DNA of 64,000 nt from Sulfurospirillum multivorans DSM 12446 (GTDB lineage: Bacteria; Campylobacterota; Campylobacteria; Campylobacterales; Sulfurospirillaceae), in contig NZ_CP007201.1 in NCBI RefSeq assembly GCF_000568815.1, positions 744,001 through 808,000 of the forward strand, read 5' to 3'. Made by a program: the position numbers and the translations under genes. A model generated the notes under the pieces. That model was not told where the DNA came from. It did not search any database and saw only the letters and a program-made list of their open reading frames with translations. Of the stretch, positions 29,612 through 39,243 are shown piece after piece (the first letter of the stretch is position 1; each line of letters opens with the position of its first letter).

Positions 29612-30414
29612 AATCTTTACATGTAAAAGCGCTCATGCTTGTTTTCATCACGACAGGAGCACTTCAAGCAGGAAGTTTGACCTTAAGCGGTAGTGTGATT
29701 TCGGAGAATCAAAAAACGATTTCAAGCCGTTACATGGGCTTTGTGCAAACGGTAAATGTGAACGAAGGTGATGTCGTTAAAAAGGGCGATCTGCTCTACA
29801 CCATTGACTCCAAAGAGGTCGATACGTCGCTTGCGCAAAGTGAGCTTGCCATTTCTCAAGCAGAGATTAGTCTGAAAATGTACGAAAACCAGTACCAAAA
29901 TGCAAAGCTTAATTTGGAGCGTTATCAGCGCTTGCTTGAAAAAGATATGGTCTCAAAGTTTGAGGTCGAAAACTTGGAGCTTTCAATGTCCAATCTAAAA
30001 GCAATGGTTGAGATCGCCATCAAGCAGGTTTCCCAAGCCAAACAAAAACGCCAAGAGGTTCAAAACCAGTACCAATACCTCAAAGTCAAAGCGCCCAATG
30101 AGAGTGTGGTGATCGAAAAGCACATCAAAGCAGGCGAGATGGCGCTCTCGGGAGTTCCCACATTGGTTTTAGCCGATCTTAGCGCACTGAGAGTCAGCAC
30201 AGAGATTGCTGAAAGCTATCTTGGCAGTGTTAAAGTAGGCGATAAGGCGCGTGTGGAAGTGCCTTCCATTGGGTGTATTAGCGAAGGAAAAGTGGAAGCG
30301 ATTATCCCCAGTTCCAACCCCATGGCGCACACGTTTCGGGTAAAACTCTCCTTTACATGTAAGGATGCTAAAGCGTATCCTGGCATGTACGCCGTTGCAA
30401 CAGTGGGTGAATAG
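29608..30414 (+). CDS. RND efflux periplasmic adaptor (membrane fusion protein)
   Basis: Periplasmic adaptor joining pump and TolC channel, 268 residues, short for the family. N-terminal signal helix, a lipoyl half-motif (VNVNEGDVVKKGDLLYTID), a coiled-coil hairpin (about 75-150), the second lipoyl half (LKVKAPNESVVIEKHIKAGEMA) and a beta-barrel (about 180-268). Two repeat copies are inside: 29616, three codons after the ATG (KSLHVK), and 30352 (SFTCKDAK). It ends 2 bp before the pump gene. Confidence 0.9.
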   Translation: MKSLHVKALMLVFITTGALQAGSLTLSGSVISENQKTISSRYMGFVQTVNVNEGDVVKKGDLLYTIDSKEVDTSLAQSELAISQAEISLKMYENQYQNAKLNLERYQRLLEKDMVSKFEVENLELSMSNLKAMVEIAIKQVSQAKQKRQEVQNQYQYLKVKAPNESVVIEKHIKAGEMALSGVPTLVLADLSALRVSTEIAESYLGSVKVGDKARVEVPSIGCISEGKVEAIIPSSNPMAHTFRVKLSFTCKDAKAYPGMYAVATVGE

Positions 30415-30416
30415 CG

Positions 30417-32000
30417 ATGAAGTACAAAGAGCGATACCTCGCAGGCTACTTAGCGCGCCTTTTTTTGAAAAACCCTTTGACGATGATTTTAGGGGTGAGT
30501 TTAATTGCCTTAGGCGTGATCGCACTCTCATTGATGCCCAGAGAAGAAGACCCTCAAATCTCGATCAGCGGTGGTGTGGTCATCGTCTCAATGCCAGGTG
30601 CTAGTGCCACAGAAATCGAGCAGATGATTGTCCGCCCACTCGAGAGGCGCATCAAAGAGATCAAAGGGGTGGAGCATATTTATGGGATTGCCAGTGATAA
30701 TGTGGGCATTGTGAACGTGATGTATTTTATCGGTGAAAACCGTGAGGCGTCGAACCTCAAACTCTACGATAAAGTGATGCAAAATATGGATCAACTGCCC
30801 CAAGGGGCAACAACGCCACTGGTGCGTCCTTTTGACATCGACATTGACATTCCTATTCTTTCCATCGCTTTTTACGCCAAAACGCCTCAAGGGGTGGATA
30901 ATGTGAGCCTTTACAAGCGTGTGGAAGCCTTCCGAAATTCTTTGGGCAATGTGGATAATGTTGCTAAAACTGAGATCAAAGGCGAGCACAAAGAGCAGTT
31001 TAACATCGAGATCGATCTTCCTAAACTCTCCGCCTATCACCTCTCTTTGGAGCAGATTGTAAGCTCTTTAAAATCACTCACGGCCTCTTCGCCAGAAGTA
31101 AAAAATAGAACGCACGAGGGAAAATTGATTGTTTTTGGTGTGAAAAATGCGTTAGAAAAAGTCGAAGATATTCAAAATCTGATTGTGGCAAATGTGGGTG
31201 GTTCTGTTGTCTATCTTAAAGACATTGCCGCCATTCATCTAGGAGATGACATCCAAAACACAAAGAGTGCGCAGATCAGCTACAAGCAGGGTGAGACCTT
31301 TACCTCTTTGCAAGATCAAGTCACGCTGAGTGTCTCCAAACTCAAAGGCTCAAACGCTGTTGTGATCGCACATGATGTGATCGCCCGTCTTGACGCTTCC
31401 AAAAGTGCTTTGGAGCGGGATGGCATTGGCTACATCGTGACGCGAAATTACGGTGAGCGTGCCAATGAAGCGGTGAATGAGTTGGTTTTTCACCTGCTGA
31501 TTTCCATCGTGATTATTGCCCTTTTGCTGATTTTTATTTTGGGTTGGAGGGAAGGATTGATCGTCACCCTCACGGTTCCTGCGATCTTGGCGATTACAAT
31601 TTTTATCGCTTACATGAGCGATCAAACGATAAACCGTATTACGCTTTTTGCTTTTTTGCTGAGCCTTGGGCTTTTGGTGGATGATGTCATCGTGGTGATT
31701 GAAAACATTCACCGCCATCTGCACGCGAAAGAGGCAAAAGGCAAAGAGATGGACGAACTACTTATCGAAGCGACTGATGAGATCGGGGCTCCCACGAACT
31801 TAGCAACGATTGCTATCATCTTAACGATGGTGCCGATGGCATTTGTGGGGCAGATGATGGGTGAGTTTATGAAGCCGATTCCACTCAATGTTCCTGTGGC
31901 GATGCTGTCATCGCTTTTGATCGCCTATATTTTTACGCCATTTTTAGCGCGAAAACTTCTTACAAAACCAACGAAAGGTGAGCGTCATGCAGAAATTTGA
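30417..32000 (+). CDS. RND efflux permease, N-terminal half
   Basis: A 527-residue half of an RND pump: TM1 (about 16-36), one porter domain (PREEDPQISISGGVVIVSMPGASA), then TM2-TM6 with LGLLVDDVIVVIENIHRH, which holds the proton-relay Asp pair. It ends LARKLLTKPTKGERHAEI, right after TM6 in the cytoplasmic linker between the two halves of an ordinary ~1,040-residue pump. The stop overlaps the start of the second half. Family: HAE-type drug/hydrophobe efflux by the VDD motif. Confidence 0.85.
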   Translation: MKYKERYLAGYLARLFLKNPLTMILGVSLIALGVIALSLMPREEDPQISISGGVVIVSMPGASATEIEQMIVRPLERRIKEIKGVEHIYGIASDNVGIVNVMYFIGENREASNLKLYDKVMQNMDQLPQGATTPLVRPFDIDIDIPILSIAFYAKTPQGVDNVSLYKRVEAFRNSLGNVDNVAKTEIKGEHKEQFNIEIDLPKLSAYHLSLEQIVSSLKSLTASSPEVKNRTHEGKLIVFGVKNALEKVEDIQNLIVANVGGSVVYLKDIAAIHLGDDIQNTKSAQISYKQGETFTSLQDQVTLSVSKLKGSNAVVIAHDVIARLDASKSALERDGIGYIVTRNYGERANEAVNELVFHLLISIVIIALLLIFILGWREGLIVTLTVPAILAITIFIAYMSDQTINRITLFAFLLSLGLLVDDVIVVIENIHRHLHAKEAKGKEMDELLIEATDEIGAPTNLATIAIILTMVPMAFVGQMMGEFMKPIPLNVPVAMLSSLLIAYIFTPFLARKLLTKPTKGERHAEI

Positions 32001-33642
32001 GTCGTTTGTCTATTCTCTGTTGGTGGAAGAGCGTAAGAAAAAGCTTGTGCTTCTTTTGACGTTTTTGGCGTTTGTGCTAGCGGTATTGATGTTTCCCACA
32101 AAAATTGTCTTAGCAAAGATGTTGCCGGGGAAAAGTACCAACACGTTTTCGATCTATGTGGATCTTCTCAGTGGAAGTTCGTATCAAGAGACCGATAGGG
32201 TCAATGCGTGTGTGGTCTCTATTTTGCAAAAAGAGAAAGAGGTTCAAAACATTGAAGTCTTCAACGGCATGGGCTCTCCTTTGGATTATGCAGGGCTGGT
32301 GAAAGGCTCTGGGCTTAAAAGTGGTGAGCAAAGCAGTGAAATCGTGGTCAATCTCAGTGGCATTCATGAACGAGATGAGCGCTCCTTTGCGATGGTGCAT
32401 CGTTTGCGACCTTTCATTCAGAAACAATGTGAAGGTTTAATCCCAAAAACCTCCATCAAGATGGTTGAACAGCCTGCAGGCCCTCCAACGATGGCGGCGG
32501 TAGTAGTTGAACTGTATGGAGAAAAAAGTGAGCCTTTAAACGCTTTAGCCGGAAGAATCAAGCAAATTTTAGCGCAAACCAAAGACCTTGTCGATGTGGA
32601 TATACTCTCCGATGAGGTGTATGAGAAGTACGCGCTTATCCTTGATAAAGAAAAAGTTACCCGCTCGCATCTTAGCATCGCGCAGATCAATGCGCTTTTG
32701 TACCTTGCCTTTGAGGGCTCCCATGTAGCCCATAAAAACAGTGAAAATTCCCCTGAACAAATTCCGCTTTATCTGGTACTTAGCTCGCCTTCCAAGTCGC
32801 TTCCGCATGCTTCCAAAGAGGAGCTCAGCGCAAAACTGAGTGAGCTTAAACTGCTGAATGCTCAAGGAATGATGGTGCCACTTTCCGAGCTGGTGCGTGT
32901 TGAGAAAGTCGCTTCGAGTCCAACGATTATGTCCAAGAACCTTCAAAAGATGGTTAGCATCGTAGCCGAAGCCGATCTGGTTTCGCAAGTCTATCCGCTT
33001 TTAGACGCACGCTCAAAAATCAAAGACACGCTTGCAGAGGAGTTTGAAATACGTAGAAGTCATCTGTTCGATCTCACGCTCAAAGATAAAAAGAGCGGTG
33101 ATGTGTATGAACTGGTTTGGGATGGCGAGATGAAAGTGACGATGGATACGTTTCGTGACCTTGGCGCTGCGTTTATCGCAGCACTTCTTTTGATCTTTTT
33201 GTTGATGGTTGTTTACTACAAAAGCTTTGCGCTCTCTGGCATTGTGCTCTTGGGGAGTTTTCTTTCGATCATTGGAGTGATCATCGGGCATTGGATCATG
33301 GATCTTTTTGCTTCAACGACGTTCTTCTTGACCGCAACATCACTGATTGGGTTTATTTCGCTGATGGGAATTAGCTCTCGAAATGCGCTTTTATTGATTG
33401 ATTTTGCGCAGACATTGATTAAGCAAGGCACTCCAAAAAAAGAGGCGATAGCAGAGGCGAGTGCGACAAGGGCCAAGCCGATTATGCTCACCGCAGCGGC
33501 GATTATCTTAGCCAGTACGCTTCTTGCGACGGATCCTATTTTTGGGGGATTGGGGGTTGCGTTGATTTTTGGAACGATAGCGGCAGTGATCGTATCGTTG
33601 ATCGTGGTTCCGGTTCTTATGGACAGTACGAAGGCACTTTAG
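31987..33642 (+). CDS. RND efflux permease, C-terminal half
   Basis: A 551-residue protein corresponding to TM7, the second porter domain and TM8-TM12. The ATG at 31987 has its own SD (AAAGG, 31974-31978) 8 bp upstream and overlaps the first half by 14 bp. TM10 region reads GISSRNALLLIDFAQ, so Arg replaces the Lys found in AcrB-like GLSAKNAIL. The two halves together match one full pump. The break lies exactly at the linker and has a good SD, which favours a true two-gene pump, but a single frameshift is not excluded. Confidence 0.85.
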   Translation: MQKFESFVYSLLVEERKKKLVLLLTFLAFVLAVLMFPTKIVLAKMLPGKSTNTFSIYVDLLSGSSYQETDRVNACVVSILQKEKEVQNIEVFNGMGSPLDYAGLVKGSGLKSGEQSSEIVVNLSGIHERDERSFAMVHRLRPFIQKQCEGLIPKTSIKMVEQPAGPPTMAAVVVELYGEKSEPLNALAGRIKQILAQTKDLVDVDILSDEVYEKYALILDKEKVTRSHLSIAQINALLYLAFEGSHVAHKNSENSPEQIPLYLVLSSPSKSLPHASKEELSAKLSELKLLNAQGMMVPLSELVRVEKVASSPTIMSKNLQKMVSIVAEADLVSQVYPLLDARSKIKDTLAEEFEIRRSHLFDLTLKDKKSGDVYELVWDGEMKVTMDTFRDLGAAFIAALLLIFLLMVVYYKSFALSGIVLLGSFLSIIGVIIGHWIMDLFASTTFFLTATSLIGFISLMGISSRNALLLIDFAQTLIKQGTPKKEAIAEASATRAKPIMLTAAAIILASTLLATDPIFGGLGVALIFGTIAAVIVSLIVVPVLMDSTKAL

Positions 33643-33648
33643 AAATTC

Positions 33649-33689
33649 TTACATGTAAACGATTGGGCAACTTAGCGTTTTACATGTAA
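33649..33689. repeat. Pair of TTTACATGTAA palindromes 3' of the efflux operon
   Basis: TTACATGTAA (33649-33658) and TTTACATGTAA (33679-33689), 20 bp apart. The second overlaps the 3' end of a small reverse-strand ORF, where it encodes LLHVK. Confidence 0.8.
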
Positions 33690-33839
33690 GAGTTTTCGAC
33701 GCGTTGAAACCAACAGGCGCATCATACGGTAGACAAAAAGACGTTTCGTCATGATGTTTATTTTACGGCAATTCTTATCTTTCAAACACTCAAATACCTC
33801 TTCTAACGCCAACTTCTCACTCACGGATAGATTTGTCAT
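33672..33839 (-). CDS. 55-residue basic protein coupled to the HTH gene
   Basis: Not recognised. The ATG (33839-33837) overlaps the stop of the upstream HTH gene as ATGA, the usual coupling in this genome. The product has an acidic amphipathic start (SVSEKLALEEVFECLKDKN) and a very basic second half (MTKRLFVYRMMRLLVSTRRK), ending LLHVKR, which comes from the repeat at 33679. Small size makes it uncertain, but the coupling and convergent position support translation. Confidence 0.45.
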   Translation of the reverse strand: MTNLSVSEKLALEEVFECLKDKNCRKINIMTKRLFVYRMMRLLVSTRRKLLHVKR

Positions 33840-34084
33840 ACCGTTCCTTTTTGCCCATCGTTTATTTTGCGCACTAATCTCACAATATCTTCATCTTTTA
33901 ACATTCCGAGCATATTGAAAACCACAGGAATGCCCATAGGCGCGCTACTTCCAAGTCTCCACTCTTGATAGGTACGCATGGAAATACCAAAGGTTTCTGC
34001 CATCTTTTTTTGAGAAATTTTCTTCCCCATATTTTCGGCTTCAATGGCATTATGCAAAAGATTAATAATATCGTTGGTTTTCAT
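33836..34084 (-). CDS. Small XRE-type helix-turn-helix protein
   Basis: An 82-residue DNA-binding protein. The HTH spans about residues 22-45 (KKISQKKMAETFGISMRTYQEWRLGSS), followed by GIPVVFNMLGMLKDEDIVRLVRKI. Such proteins act as repressors or as antitoxins. It overlaps the 55-residue ORF by 4 bp and faces the AT-rich tract, from which it is divergent to efp. Its operator may be in that tract. Confidence 0.75.
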   Translation of the reverse strand: MKTNDIINLLHNAIEAENMGKKISQKKMAETFGISMRTYQEWRLGSSAPMGIPVVFNMLGMLKDEDIVRLVRKINDGQKGTV

Positions 34085-34093
34085 TCGTAAGAT

Positions 34094-34244
34094 TGTAGTT
34101 TAAAATGTATTAAACATAAATTAAATAGTATAAAATATACAAATAAATTTATAATATAAACTATTTTAAAGATTATATATAAATTATTTAAGATATATTA
34201 TACATTTAAATAGAATAAATACACAATATATTGTATAAAAATAG
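34094..34244. other. Extremely AT-rich intergenic tract
   Basis: About 150 bp with roughly one G or C in nine bases, full of TATA/ATAT/TTTAAA words and short inverted repeats (for example ACAATATATTGT), between the HTH gene (-) and efp (+). It probably holds the HTH promoter and could bind nucleoid proteins. Confidence 0.6.
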
Positions 34245-34272
34245 CCTGTTTTGTTGTCGCTCTTTTTTTCGC

Positions 34273-34278
34273 TATAAT
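34273..34278 (+). promoter_or_regulatory. -10 box (TATAAT) of efp
   Basis: GCTATAATGG, 28 bp before the efp start, with the SD AGGAG at 34296-34300. A run of seven T just upstream fits Campylobacterota promoters. Confidence 0.6.
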
Positions 34279-34305
34279 GGCGAAAACTAAATTTTAGGAG
34301 AATAT

Positions 34306-34869
34306 ATGGCCTCTATCTCAATGGGCGATTTAAAAAAAGGGTTAAAAATCGAAATCAACGGGACTCCGTATAAAATTGTGGAGTATCAACATGTCAAACC
34401 AGGCAAAGGTGCGGCGTTTGTACGTTGTAAAATCAAATCATTTATGGATGGTAGAGTCATCGAAAAAACATTCCATGCGGGTGATAAATGTGAAACGCCT
34501 CAGCTTGAAGATAAAATCATGCAATTTTTATATGACGATGGTGATTTTTTACAATTTATGGACAGTGTGACCTATGAGCAAATCGCGTTAACACACGATC
34601 AAGTAGGAGAAGCAGCGGATTGGATCATCGATGGTATGAATGTCGATATGCTTTACCATAATGGACAACCTATCAGCGTGGAAGCACCTCAATTTGTTCA
34701 GCTTAAAATTGTGGAAACTCCTCCTAACTTCAAAGGCGATACACAAGGTGGCAAAAAACCAGCAACGCTTGAGAGCGGCGCGGTTGTTCAAGTACCTTTC
34801 CACGTGGTTGAAGGCGATGTCATCAAAGTTGACACCGTTCGTGGCGAATATTTAGAAAAAGTAAAATAA
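34306..34869 (+). CDS. efp: Translation elongation factor P
   Basis: Relieves ribosome stalling at polyproline, 187 residues with the three OB-like domains of EF-P. The tip loop [12 protein letters not shown] places Lys34 at the position that is modified in many bacteria. The C-terminal [17 protein letters not shown] matches the family end (GD.I.VDT..G.Y..R). No modification enzyme genes are nearby. Confidence 0.97.
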   Translation: MASISMGDLKKGLKIEINGTPYKIVEYQHVKPGKGAAFVRCKIKSFMDGRVIEKTFHAGDKCETPQLEDKIMQFLYDDGDFLQFMDSVTYEQIALTHDQVGEAADWIIDGMNVDMLYHNGQPISVEAPQFVQLKIVETPPNFKGDTQGGKKPATLESGAVVQVPFHVVEGDVIKVDTVRGEYLEKVK

Positions 34870-34871
34870 GC

Positions 34872-34915
34872 TTACATGTAAAAACATAGCGCAGGTGATG
34901 GTGCTATGTTTTTAC
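34872..34915 (+). terminator. Repeat-based terminator after efp
   Basis: TTACATGTAA (34872-34881) runs into a 13-bp perfect stem: GTAAAAACATAGC (34878-34890) and GCTATGTTTTTAC (34903-34915), loop 12 nt. It starts 2 bp after the efp stop. Confidence 0.8.
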
Positions 34916-34939
34916 GCTCTCTCTTCTCCTCTTTCATGT

Positions 34940-34945
34940 TATAAT
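34940..34945 (+). promoter_or_regulatory. -10 box (TATAAT) of the chemoreceptor gene
   Basis: TGTTATAATAAC, 31 bp before the ATG at 34976, with TTAGGAG as the SD. Confidence 0.5.
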
Positions 34946-34975
34946 AACTCCAAACTCACGTGTTAGGAGTGTACT

Positions 34976-36832
34976 ATGTTCACCAACCTCTCCATCAAAG
35001 CGCGCAATATTTTATTGGCCTGTGTTGTTGTCGTGGGGCTTACTGCTATTCACACAACGTCAAAAATTTTTCATGATCAAGAAAAAGACCTTTTACATCT
35101 TCGTGAAAATATCGCCTCTCTTAAAGAAGATATTTTGACGCTTCGCAAACATGAAAAAGACTTTTTGATGCGCCACGATGTCGCGTATGAAAAAGCACTG
35201 CTAGAATCATCTACCAAACTTTTAGAACGTATAAAAATGATGACCCAAAAAGTAGATGAAAAAGGCATAAATACAACCAATCTCACGCAGTTGCACGAAG
35301 TGACCACGACCTATGTCCATCTTTTTAATGAAGTCGTTGCTCAAAAAAAGAAAATAGGGCTGAGTTCAGAAGCGGGACTCGAAGGACACATGCGTCAAGC
35401 GATTCATGAAGCGGAGAGTGGTTTTAAAGATCTTAAAGATTACAAAATGCAGACGCTGATGCTGACGTTGCGTCGTAATGAAAAAGACTTTATGCTCCGT
35501 CTTGCTCCCAAATATGCCGAAGAGCATCGTGTCAATTATGAAAAGGCGCTTGCGTATGCGCAGAGTCATGAAGAGCTTGCTTTTTCTGTGAAACTTCTTG
35601 AGACGTATCGCCAGAGCTTTGTTGAATTTGTGAAGGCGTATGAAGTGTTAGGGTTGAATGAAAAAAGTGGGCTCAATGGAAAACTTCGCGACACTGTACA
35701 TCAAACCGAAGCGCTTGTGGAAAAATCTACGCAGACATTGGACACCGAAATTGATGAGAGTATTCGTAGGACAACCGTGATTTATGTCATCGTAGGTGGA
35801 ATGATCGTGGGAAGTGTGTTGTGTCTCATTTTCTTGATCATTCGCAGTGTTTTAGTTCCCTTGCGTGGTTTAACTCAAGCAATTGTCGCCAATGAACGCG
35901 ATTTAACCCTTCGTTATAGTACGCCTTACAATGATGAGCTCAAAGAGATTGTGGATGCACTCAATGCCTTTATGGAGCGGTTGCGAAAGATTGTGATTGG
36001 TGCGATTCATGCGAGTGATGAGAATGCTGCCGTGTCGCATGAACTCTCGACTACATCCAACAACATTGGTAAACGTGCAGAAGAAGAGAGTCACATCGTG
36101 GCGCGTACGACTCAAACGGGCAATCAAGCACGTGATAACATCGATGAATCGGTGGATAACTCCAAAAAGGCGCAAGTTGAAATTATCCAAACCAACGAGG
36201 CACTCACGGAGGCCAATCAAATTTTTACGGTTTTAATTGCAAAAATTGAGCAAACAGCTGTCGTCGAGAGTGAATTGCAAACCAAAATGGTCACACTTTC
36301 ACAAGATGCTGAGAATGTCAAAGGGATTTTGGGCGTGATTAGTGACATCGCCGATCAGACCAACTTATTGGCACTCAATGCTGCCATCGAAGCCGCACGT
36401 GCAGGTGAACATGGCAGAGGATTTGCGGTTGTGGCGGATGAGGTGCGTAAACTGGCGGAACGAACACAGAAAAGTTTGGTCGAAATCCACGCAACGGTCA
36501 GTGTCATAGTGCAAGCGATTGTCAATGCCGCCGCGCAGATAGAACAAAATGCAACACTGTTTGAAGGTCTTGTAACCCAATCAGCGGAAGTTTCCCATAA
36601 AATAGACACGTCGGTGGTACTCATGGGCAATGCCATTAACGTGGTCGCTTTAGCCACCCACACTTCGGAAGAGACCGGCAGTGAGATCAAAACCATTGTC
36701 GATGAGATTAATGAGATCAACCATATCACATCAAGTAATGCAAGAGACATCGAAGAGATCGCTTCAGCGGCAGAACATCTGCACAGCGTGACGCAAAAAC
36801 TCAACGACCAGTTACACTATTTTAAAGTTTAA
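34976..36832 (+). CDS. Methyl-accepting chemotaxis protein with HBM-type sensor
   Basis: Inner-membrane chemoreceptor, 618 residues. TM1 at about 11-28; periplasmic domain (about 30-260) with two copies of the helical bimodular signature ([11 protein letters not shown] and [11 protein letters not shown]), each starting a helical bundle; TM2 at about 270-292; HAMP; and a signalling domain whose tip ([39 protein letters not shown] region) is canonical. HBM receptors known in Pseudomonas sense TCA intermediates; that substrate is only a guess here. No C-terminal CheR-binding pentapeptide is seen. DJ-1 follows 15 bp downstream. Confidence 0.93.
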   Translation: MFTNLSIKARNILLACVVVVGLTAIHTTSKIFHDQEKDLLHLRENIASLKEDILTLRKHEKDFLMRHDVAYEKALLESSTKLLERIKMMTQKVDEKGINTTNLTQLHEVTTTYVHLFNEVVAQKKKIGLSSEAGLEGHMRQAIHEAESGFKDLKDYKMQTLMLTLRRNEKDFMLRLAPKYAEEHRVNYEKALAYAQSHEELAFSVKLLETYRQSFVEFVKAYEVLGLNEKSGLNGKLRDTVHQTEALVEKSTQTLDTEIDESIRRTTVIYVIVGGMIVGSVLCLIFLIIRSVLVPLRGLTQAIVANERDLTLRYSTPYNDELKEIVDALNAFMERLRKIVIGAIHASDENAAVSHELSTTSNNIGKRAEEESHIVARTTQTGNQARDNIDESVDNSKKAQVEIIQTNEALTEANQIFTVLIAKIEQTAVVESELQTKMVTLSQDAENVKGILGVISDIADQTNLLALNAAIEAARAGEHGRGFAVVADEVRKLAERTQKSLVEIHATVSVIVQAIVNAAAQIEQNATLFEGLVTQSAEVSHKIDTSVVLMGNAINVVALATHTSEETGSEIKTIVDEINEINHITSSNARDIEEIASAAEHLHSVTQKLNDQLHYFKV

Positions 36833-36847
36833 AACAAGGAGTTCAAA

Positions 36848-37396
36848 ATGAGCAAAAAAGTGATTGTCCCTTTGGCTGAGGGATTTGAAGAGATCGAAGC
36901 CTTGAGTATTGTCGATATTTTAAGACGAGCAGGGATTGAGGTGGTGATGGCAGCGTTAGAATCTTTACATGTAAAAGGGGCACACGGTGTAACCGTCGTA
37001 GCAGACGCACTTTTAAAAGAGTTAGATGGAAACCGTTTTGATATGATAGCACTTCCCGGAGGACTTCCCGGTGCGACCAATTTAGCGGCAGATCAAAACG
37101 TACAGGCACTCCTAAAAGCATTTGATGCCAAAGGCAAAGCGATAGCCGCTATTTGTGCCGCTCCTTATGCGCTTAAAACGGCGGGCGTGCTGAAAAACAC
37201 CTACACGTGTTACCCCGGATTTCAGGCTAAAATTGGCGCAGAAGGGTACACCGCAAACGCTAAAGTGATCAAAGATGCCAATGTAACAACATCGCAAGGG
37301 CCCAGCACCGCCATGCTATTTGCACTCTCACTCGTGGAACAGTTGTGCTCTAAAAATGTGGCGGATGCGTTAGCCAAAGATTTATTGTTAGTGTAG
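36848..37396 (+). CDS. DJ-1/PfpI family protein (YajL-like)
   Basis: A 182-residue protein of the DJ-1 superfamily, linked to protection from oxidative or carbonyl damage. The nucleophile is Cys103 in AAICAAPYAL, with the conserved Glu near the N-terminus (EGFEEIEAL). A full repeat copy at 36964 encodes SLHVKG. The SD AAGGAG is 8 bp before ATG. It sits between two chemoreceptor genes and is followed at once by a receptor-gene remnant. Confidence 0.93.
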   Translation: MSKKVIVPLAEGFEEIEALSIVDILRRAGIEVVMAALESLHVKGAHGVTVVADALLKELDGNRFDMIALPGGLPGATNLAADQNVQALLKAFDAKGKAIAAICAAPYALKTAGVLKNTYTCYPGFQAKIGAEGYTANAKVIKDANVTTSQGPSTAMLFALSLVEQLCSKNVADALAKDLLLV

Positions 37397-37480
37397 AGCA
37401 GTATTATTACAGCCGCTGAACATTTGGCACGTTTATCGGAGAGTTTGAGCCTCACATTAGCACAATTTAAAACCGCGTAA
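37397..37480 (+). pseudogene. 3' remnant of a methyl-accepting chemotaxis gene
   Basis: The 84 bp directly after the DJ-1 stop read in frame as ITAAEHLARLSESLSLTLAQ and then FKTA-stop. This matches the C-terminus of the next receptor ([20 protein letters not shown], then FKTA-stop, ending 39241) at most positions. There is no start codon or body. It keeps its own repeat plus hairpin downstream (37484-37530). It is most simply the tail of a third receptor gene lost by deletion or recombination. Confidence 0.8.
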
Positions 37481-37483
37481 CCT

Positions 37484-37530
37484 TTTACATGTAAAGCTTA
37501 TACCTCTTTTTGAATTGAAGAGGTATAAGC
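37484..37530 (+). terminator. Repeat plus long hairpin after the receptor remnant
   Basis: TTTACATGTAAA (37484-37495) directly followed by GCTTATACCTCTT (37496-37508) and AAGAGGTATAAGC (37518-37530), a perfect 13-bp stem with a 9-nt loop. Confidence 0.75.
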
Positions 37531-37627
37531 GACTACGCTGTCTTCCTATAAAACAAAACTAATAATATTAATAATGAATTAAGTGAATAAAATATATTAT
37601 TACACACTATTTTATTAAAGGATAATA

Positions 37628-39241
37628 ATGTCAATTTCAACAATTAAAAGTAAACTGATACTTCTTTTGGTCGTATTGCTTACCAGTTTTGGTATTTTAG
37701 GTTACGAACTAAACCATTTGTCTAGTGTTGGAAAAGTGGCAGCGATGCGCTTGGCGGGGACGAGCGAGATAGAAGAACATATTTTACAAATGCGGTTAGA
37801 GCAATGGAATTATCAAATTTATTTTCAACAAAAAAATCTTGATAGGTATAAAGAGCATTATGAAGACGCTGTTAAAAAAATGGAGACGCTCTCTGGGCAG
37901 TTGCTTTTGAAAACCAATCAAGAAAAAGTGATCACCATTAAAAAAGGTCTTGAGGCGTGGTATGCTCTTGACGAACAGCGCATGGCACTTTGGAAAAAAT
38001 ATGGGAAAAAAGTGCATGAGCCCTCTTTTGAGGTAGACCATAAGGCTGATTATGAGACGCTGGAACGCATAGCCAAAGAGAGTGGCGAAATATTTAATCC
38101 ATTATTGGTACAGCTTAAAGATATTCATGATCAGATTAAAACAGTCAATTTTGAAAAACTTGATACGGCTAAACTAACGTCGATTACACTGCTGATCGTG
38201 GTTATTATCGTAGTGTTGATCATCTTTTTTATCATCAATTCATCGATACAATCTTCTGTAGAGCGTGCGAAAAAAAGCTGTGATGCGATAATTCATACGA
38301 AAGATTTAAGTCTGAAAATAGAAACTGGTAGTCACGATGAGATTAGTGGCATTACCCATGCTGTCAATACGCTTTTGGCGGAACTCAAAAATGCAATTTC
38401 AAATGCAAAAAGCAATGCTATCGAAAATGCTTCTGTGGCGGAGGAACTTTCTAGTACCAGTTTGCAAATTGGTAAGCGTGCGGAAGAAGAGTCTGCTATC
38501 GTCTTTCAAACAACAAGCGATGCGGGGATCGTTTCATCACAGATGGATGAAGCAAGTGCTCAAGCTAAAAAAGTCAAAGAGGTTACTTTCAAAGCACAAA
38601 AAAGTCTCTGCGTTGCACAAGATTTGCTTGAAGAGACTATCGCTCAACTCAATCAAACAGCACAAGCAGAAGCTGCCATCAATGAACGCCTCAATCATCT
38701 CTCAAGCGAAGCGCAACAGGTGCGAGCAGTTTTGGATGTTATCGGCGATATCGCAGACCAAACCAATCTTTTAGCACTTAACGCCGCCATAGAAGCCGCA
38801 AGAGCAGGAGAACATGGAAGAGGATTTGCCGTTGTAGCCGATGAAGTGCGAAAATTGGCGGAGCGAACCCAAAAAAGCCTTGTTGATACCAATGCAACCG
38901 TCAATGTTATCGTTCAATCCATTGGCGATATTAGTGGCGAGATGAATGGTAATGCCAAGCGCATCAATGAACTGACAGAATTTTCAACCAAAGTGACAAC
39001 CCAAACCAATGATGGTGTTGCTATGTTGGCGCAAAGCGTTGAAGCAACGGACGAAGTGGTTGAAAAAGCCAATGCCAATGTTAAATTGATTCAAAGTGCA
39101 GTGATTGAAAAAATTAGCACGATTAATGAACTTTCAAGTTCAAATGCGAGAAGTGTCGAAGAGATCGCCTCTGCTGCTGAACATCTCTCCAAATTAGCAG
39201 GTTCACTCAGCAGTACGCTCTCCCAGTTTAAAACCGCGTAA
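37628..39241 (+). CDS. Methyl-accepting chemotaxis protein
   Basis: Chemoreceptor of 537 residues. TM1 about 10-27; a helical periplasmic domain (about 30-185) of the four-helix-bundle kind (long charged helices, no Cache motifs); TM2 about 188-212 (a run of Ile/Val); a HAMP-like segment; and the MA signalling domain with the same tip as the upstream receptor. It ends [18 protein letters not shown] plus FKTA. The AT-rich leader has the SD AAAGGA 6 bp before ATG. It is preceded by the remnant of a related receptor. Confidence 0.93.
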   Translation: MSISTIKSKLILLLVVLLTSFGILGYELNHLSSVGKVAAMRLAGTSEIEEHILQMRLEQWNYQIYFQQKNLDRYKEHYEDAVKKMETLSGQLLLKTNQEKVITIKKGLEAWYALDEQRMALWKKYGKKVHEPSFEVDHKADYETLERIAKESGEIFNPLLVQLKDIHDQIKTVNFEKLDTAKLTSITLLIVVIIVVLIIFFIINSSIQSSVERAKKSCDAIIHTKDLSLKIETGSHDEISGITHAVNTLLAELKNAISNAKSNAIENASVAEELSSTSLQIGKRAEEESAIVFQTTSDAGIVSSQMDEASAQAKKVKEVTFKAQKSLCVAQDLLEETIAQLNQTAQAEAAINERLNHLSSEAQQVRAVLDVIGDIADQTNLLALNAAIEAARAGEHGRGFAVVADEVRKLAERTQKSLVDTNATVNVIVQSIGDISGEMNGNAKRINELTEFSTKVTTQTNDGVAMLAQSVEATDEVVEKANANVKLIQSAVIEKISTINELSSSNARSVEEIASAAEHLSKLAGSLSSTLSQFKTA

Positions 39242-39243
39242 GC

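Noticed and set aside
31350-31724. 124-codon reverse ORF inside the RND N-half gene
   Set aside because: Antisense shadow of a clearly conserved membrane domain, His/Asn-rich as expected for such shadows.
37222-37455. Reverse-strand ORF across the DJ-1 3' end and receptor remnant
   Set aside because: It is antisense to DJ-1 and has no family resemblance; the forward-strand remnant explains the DNA.
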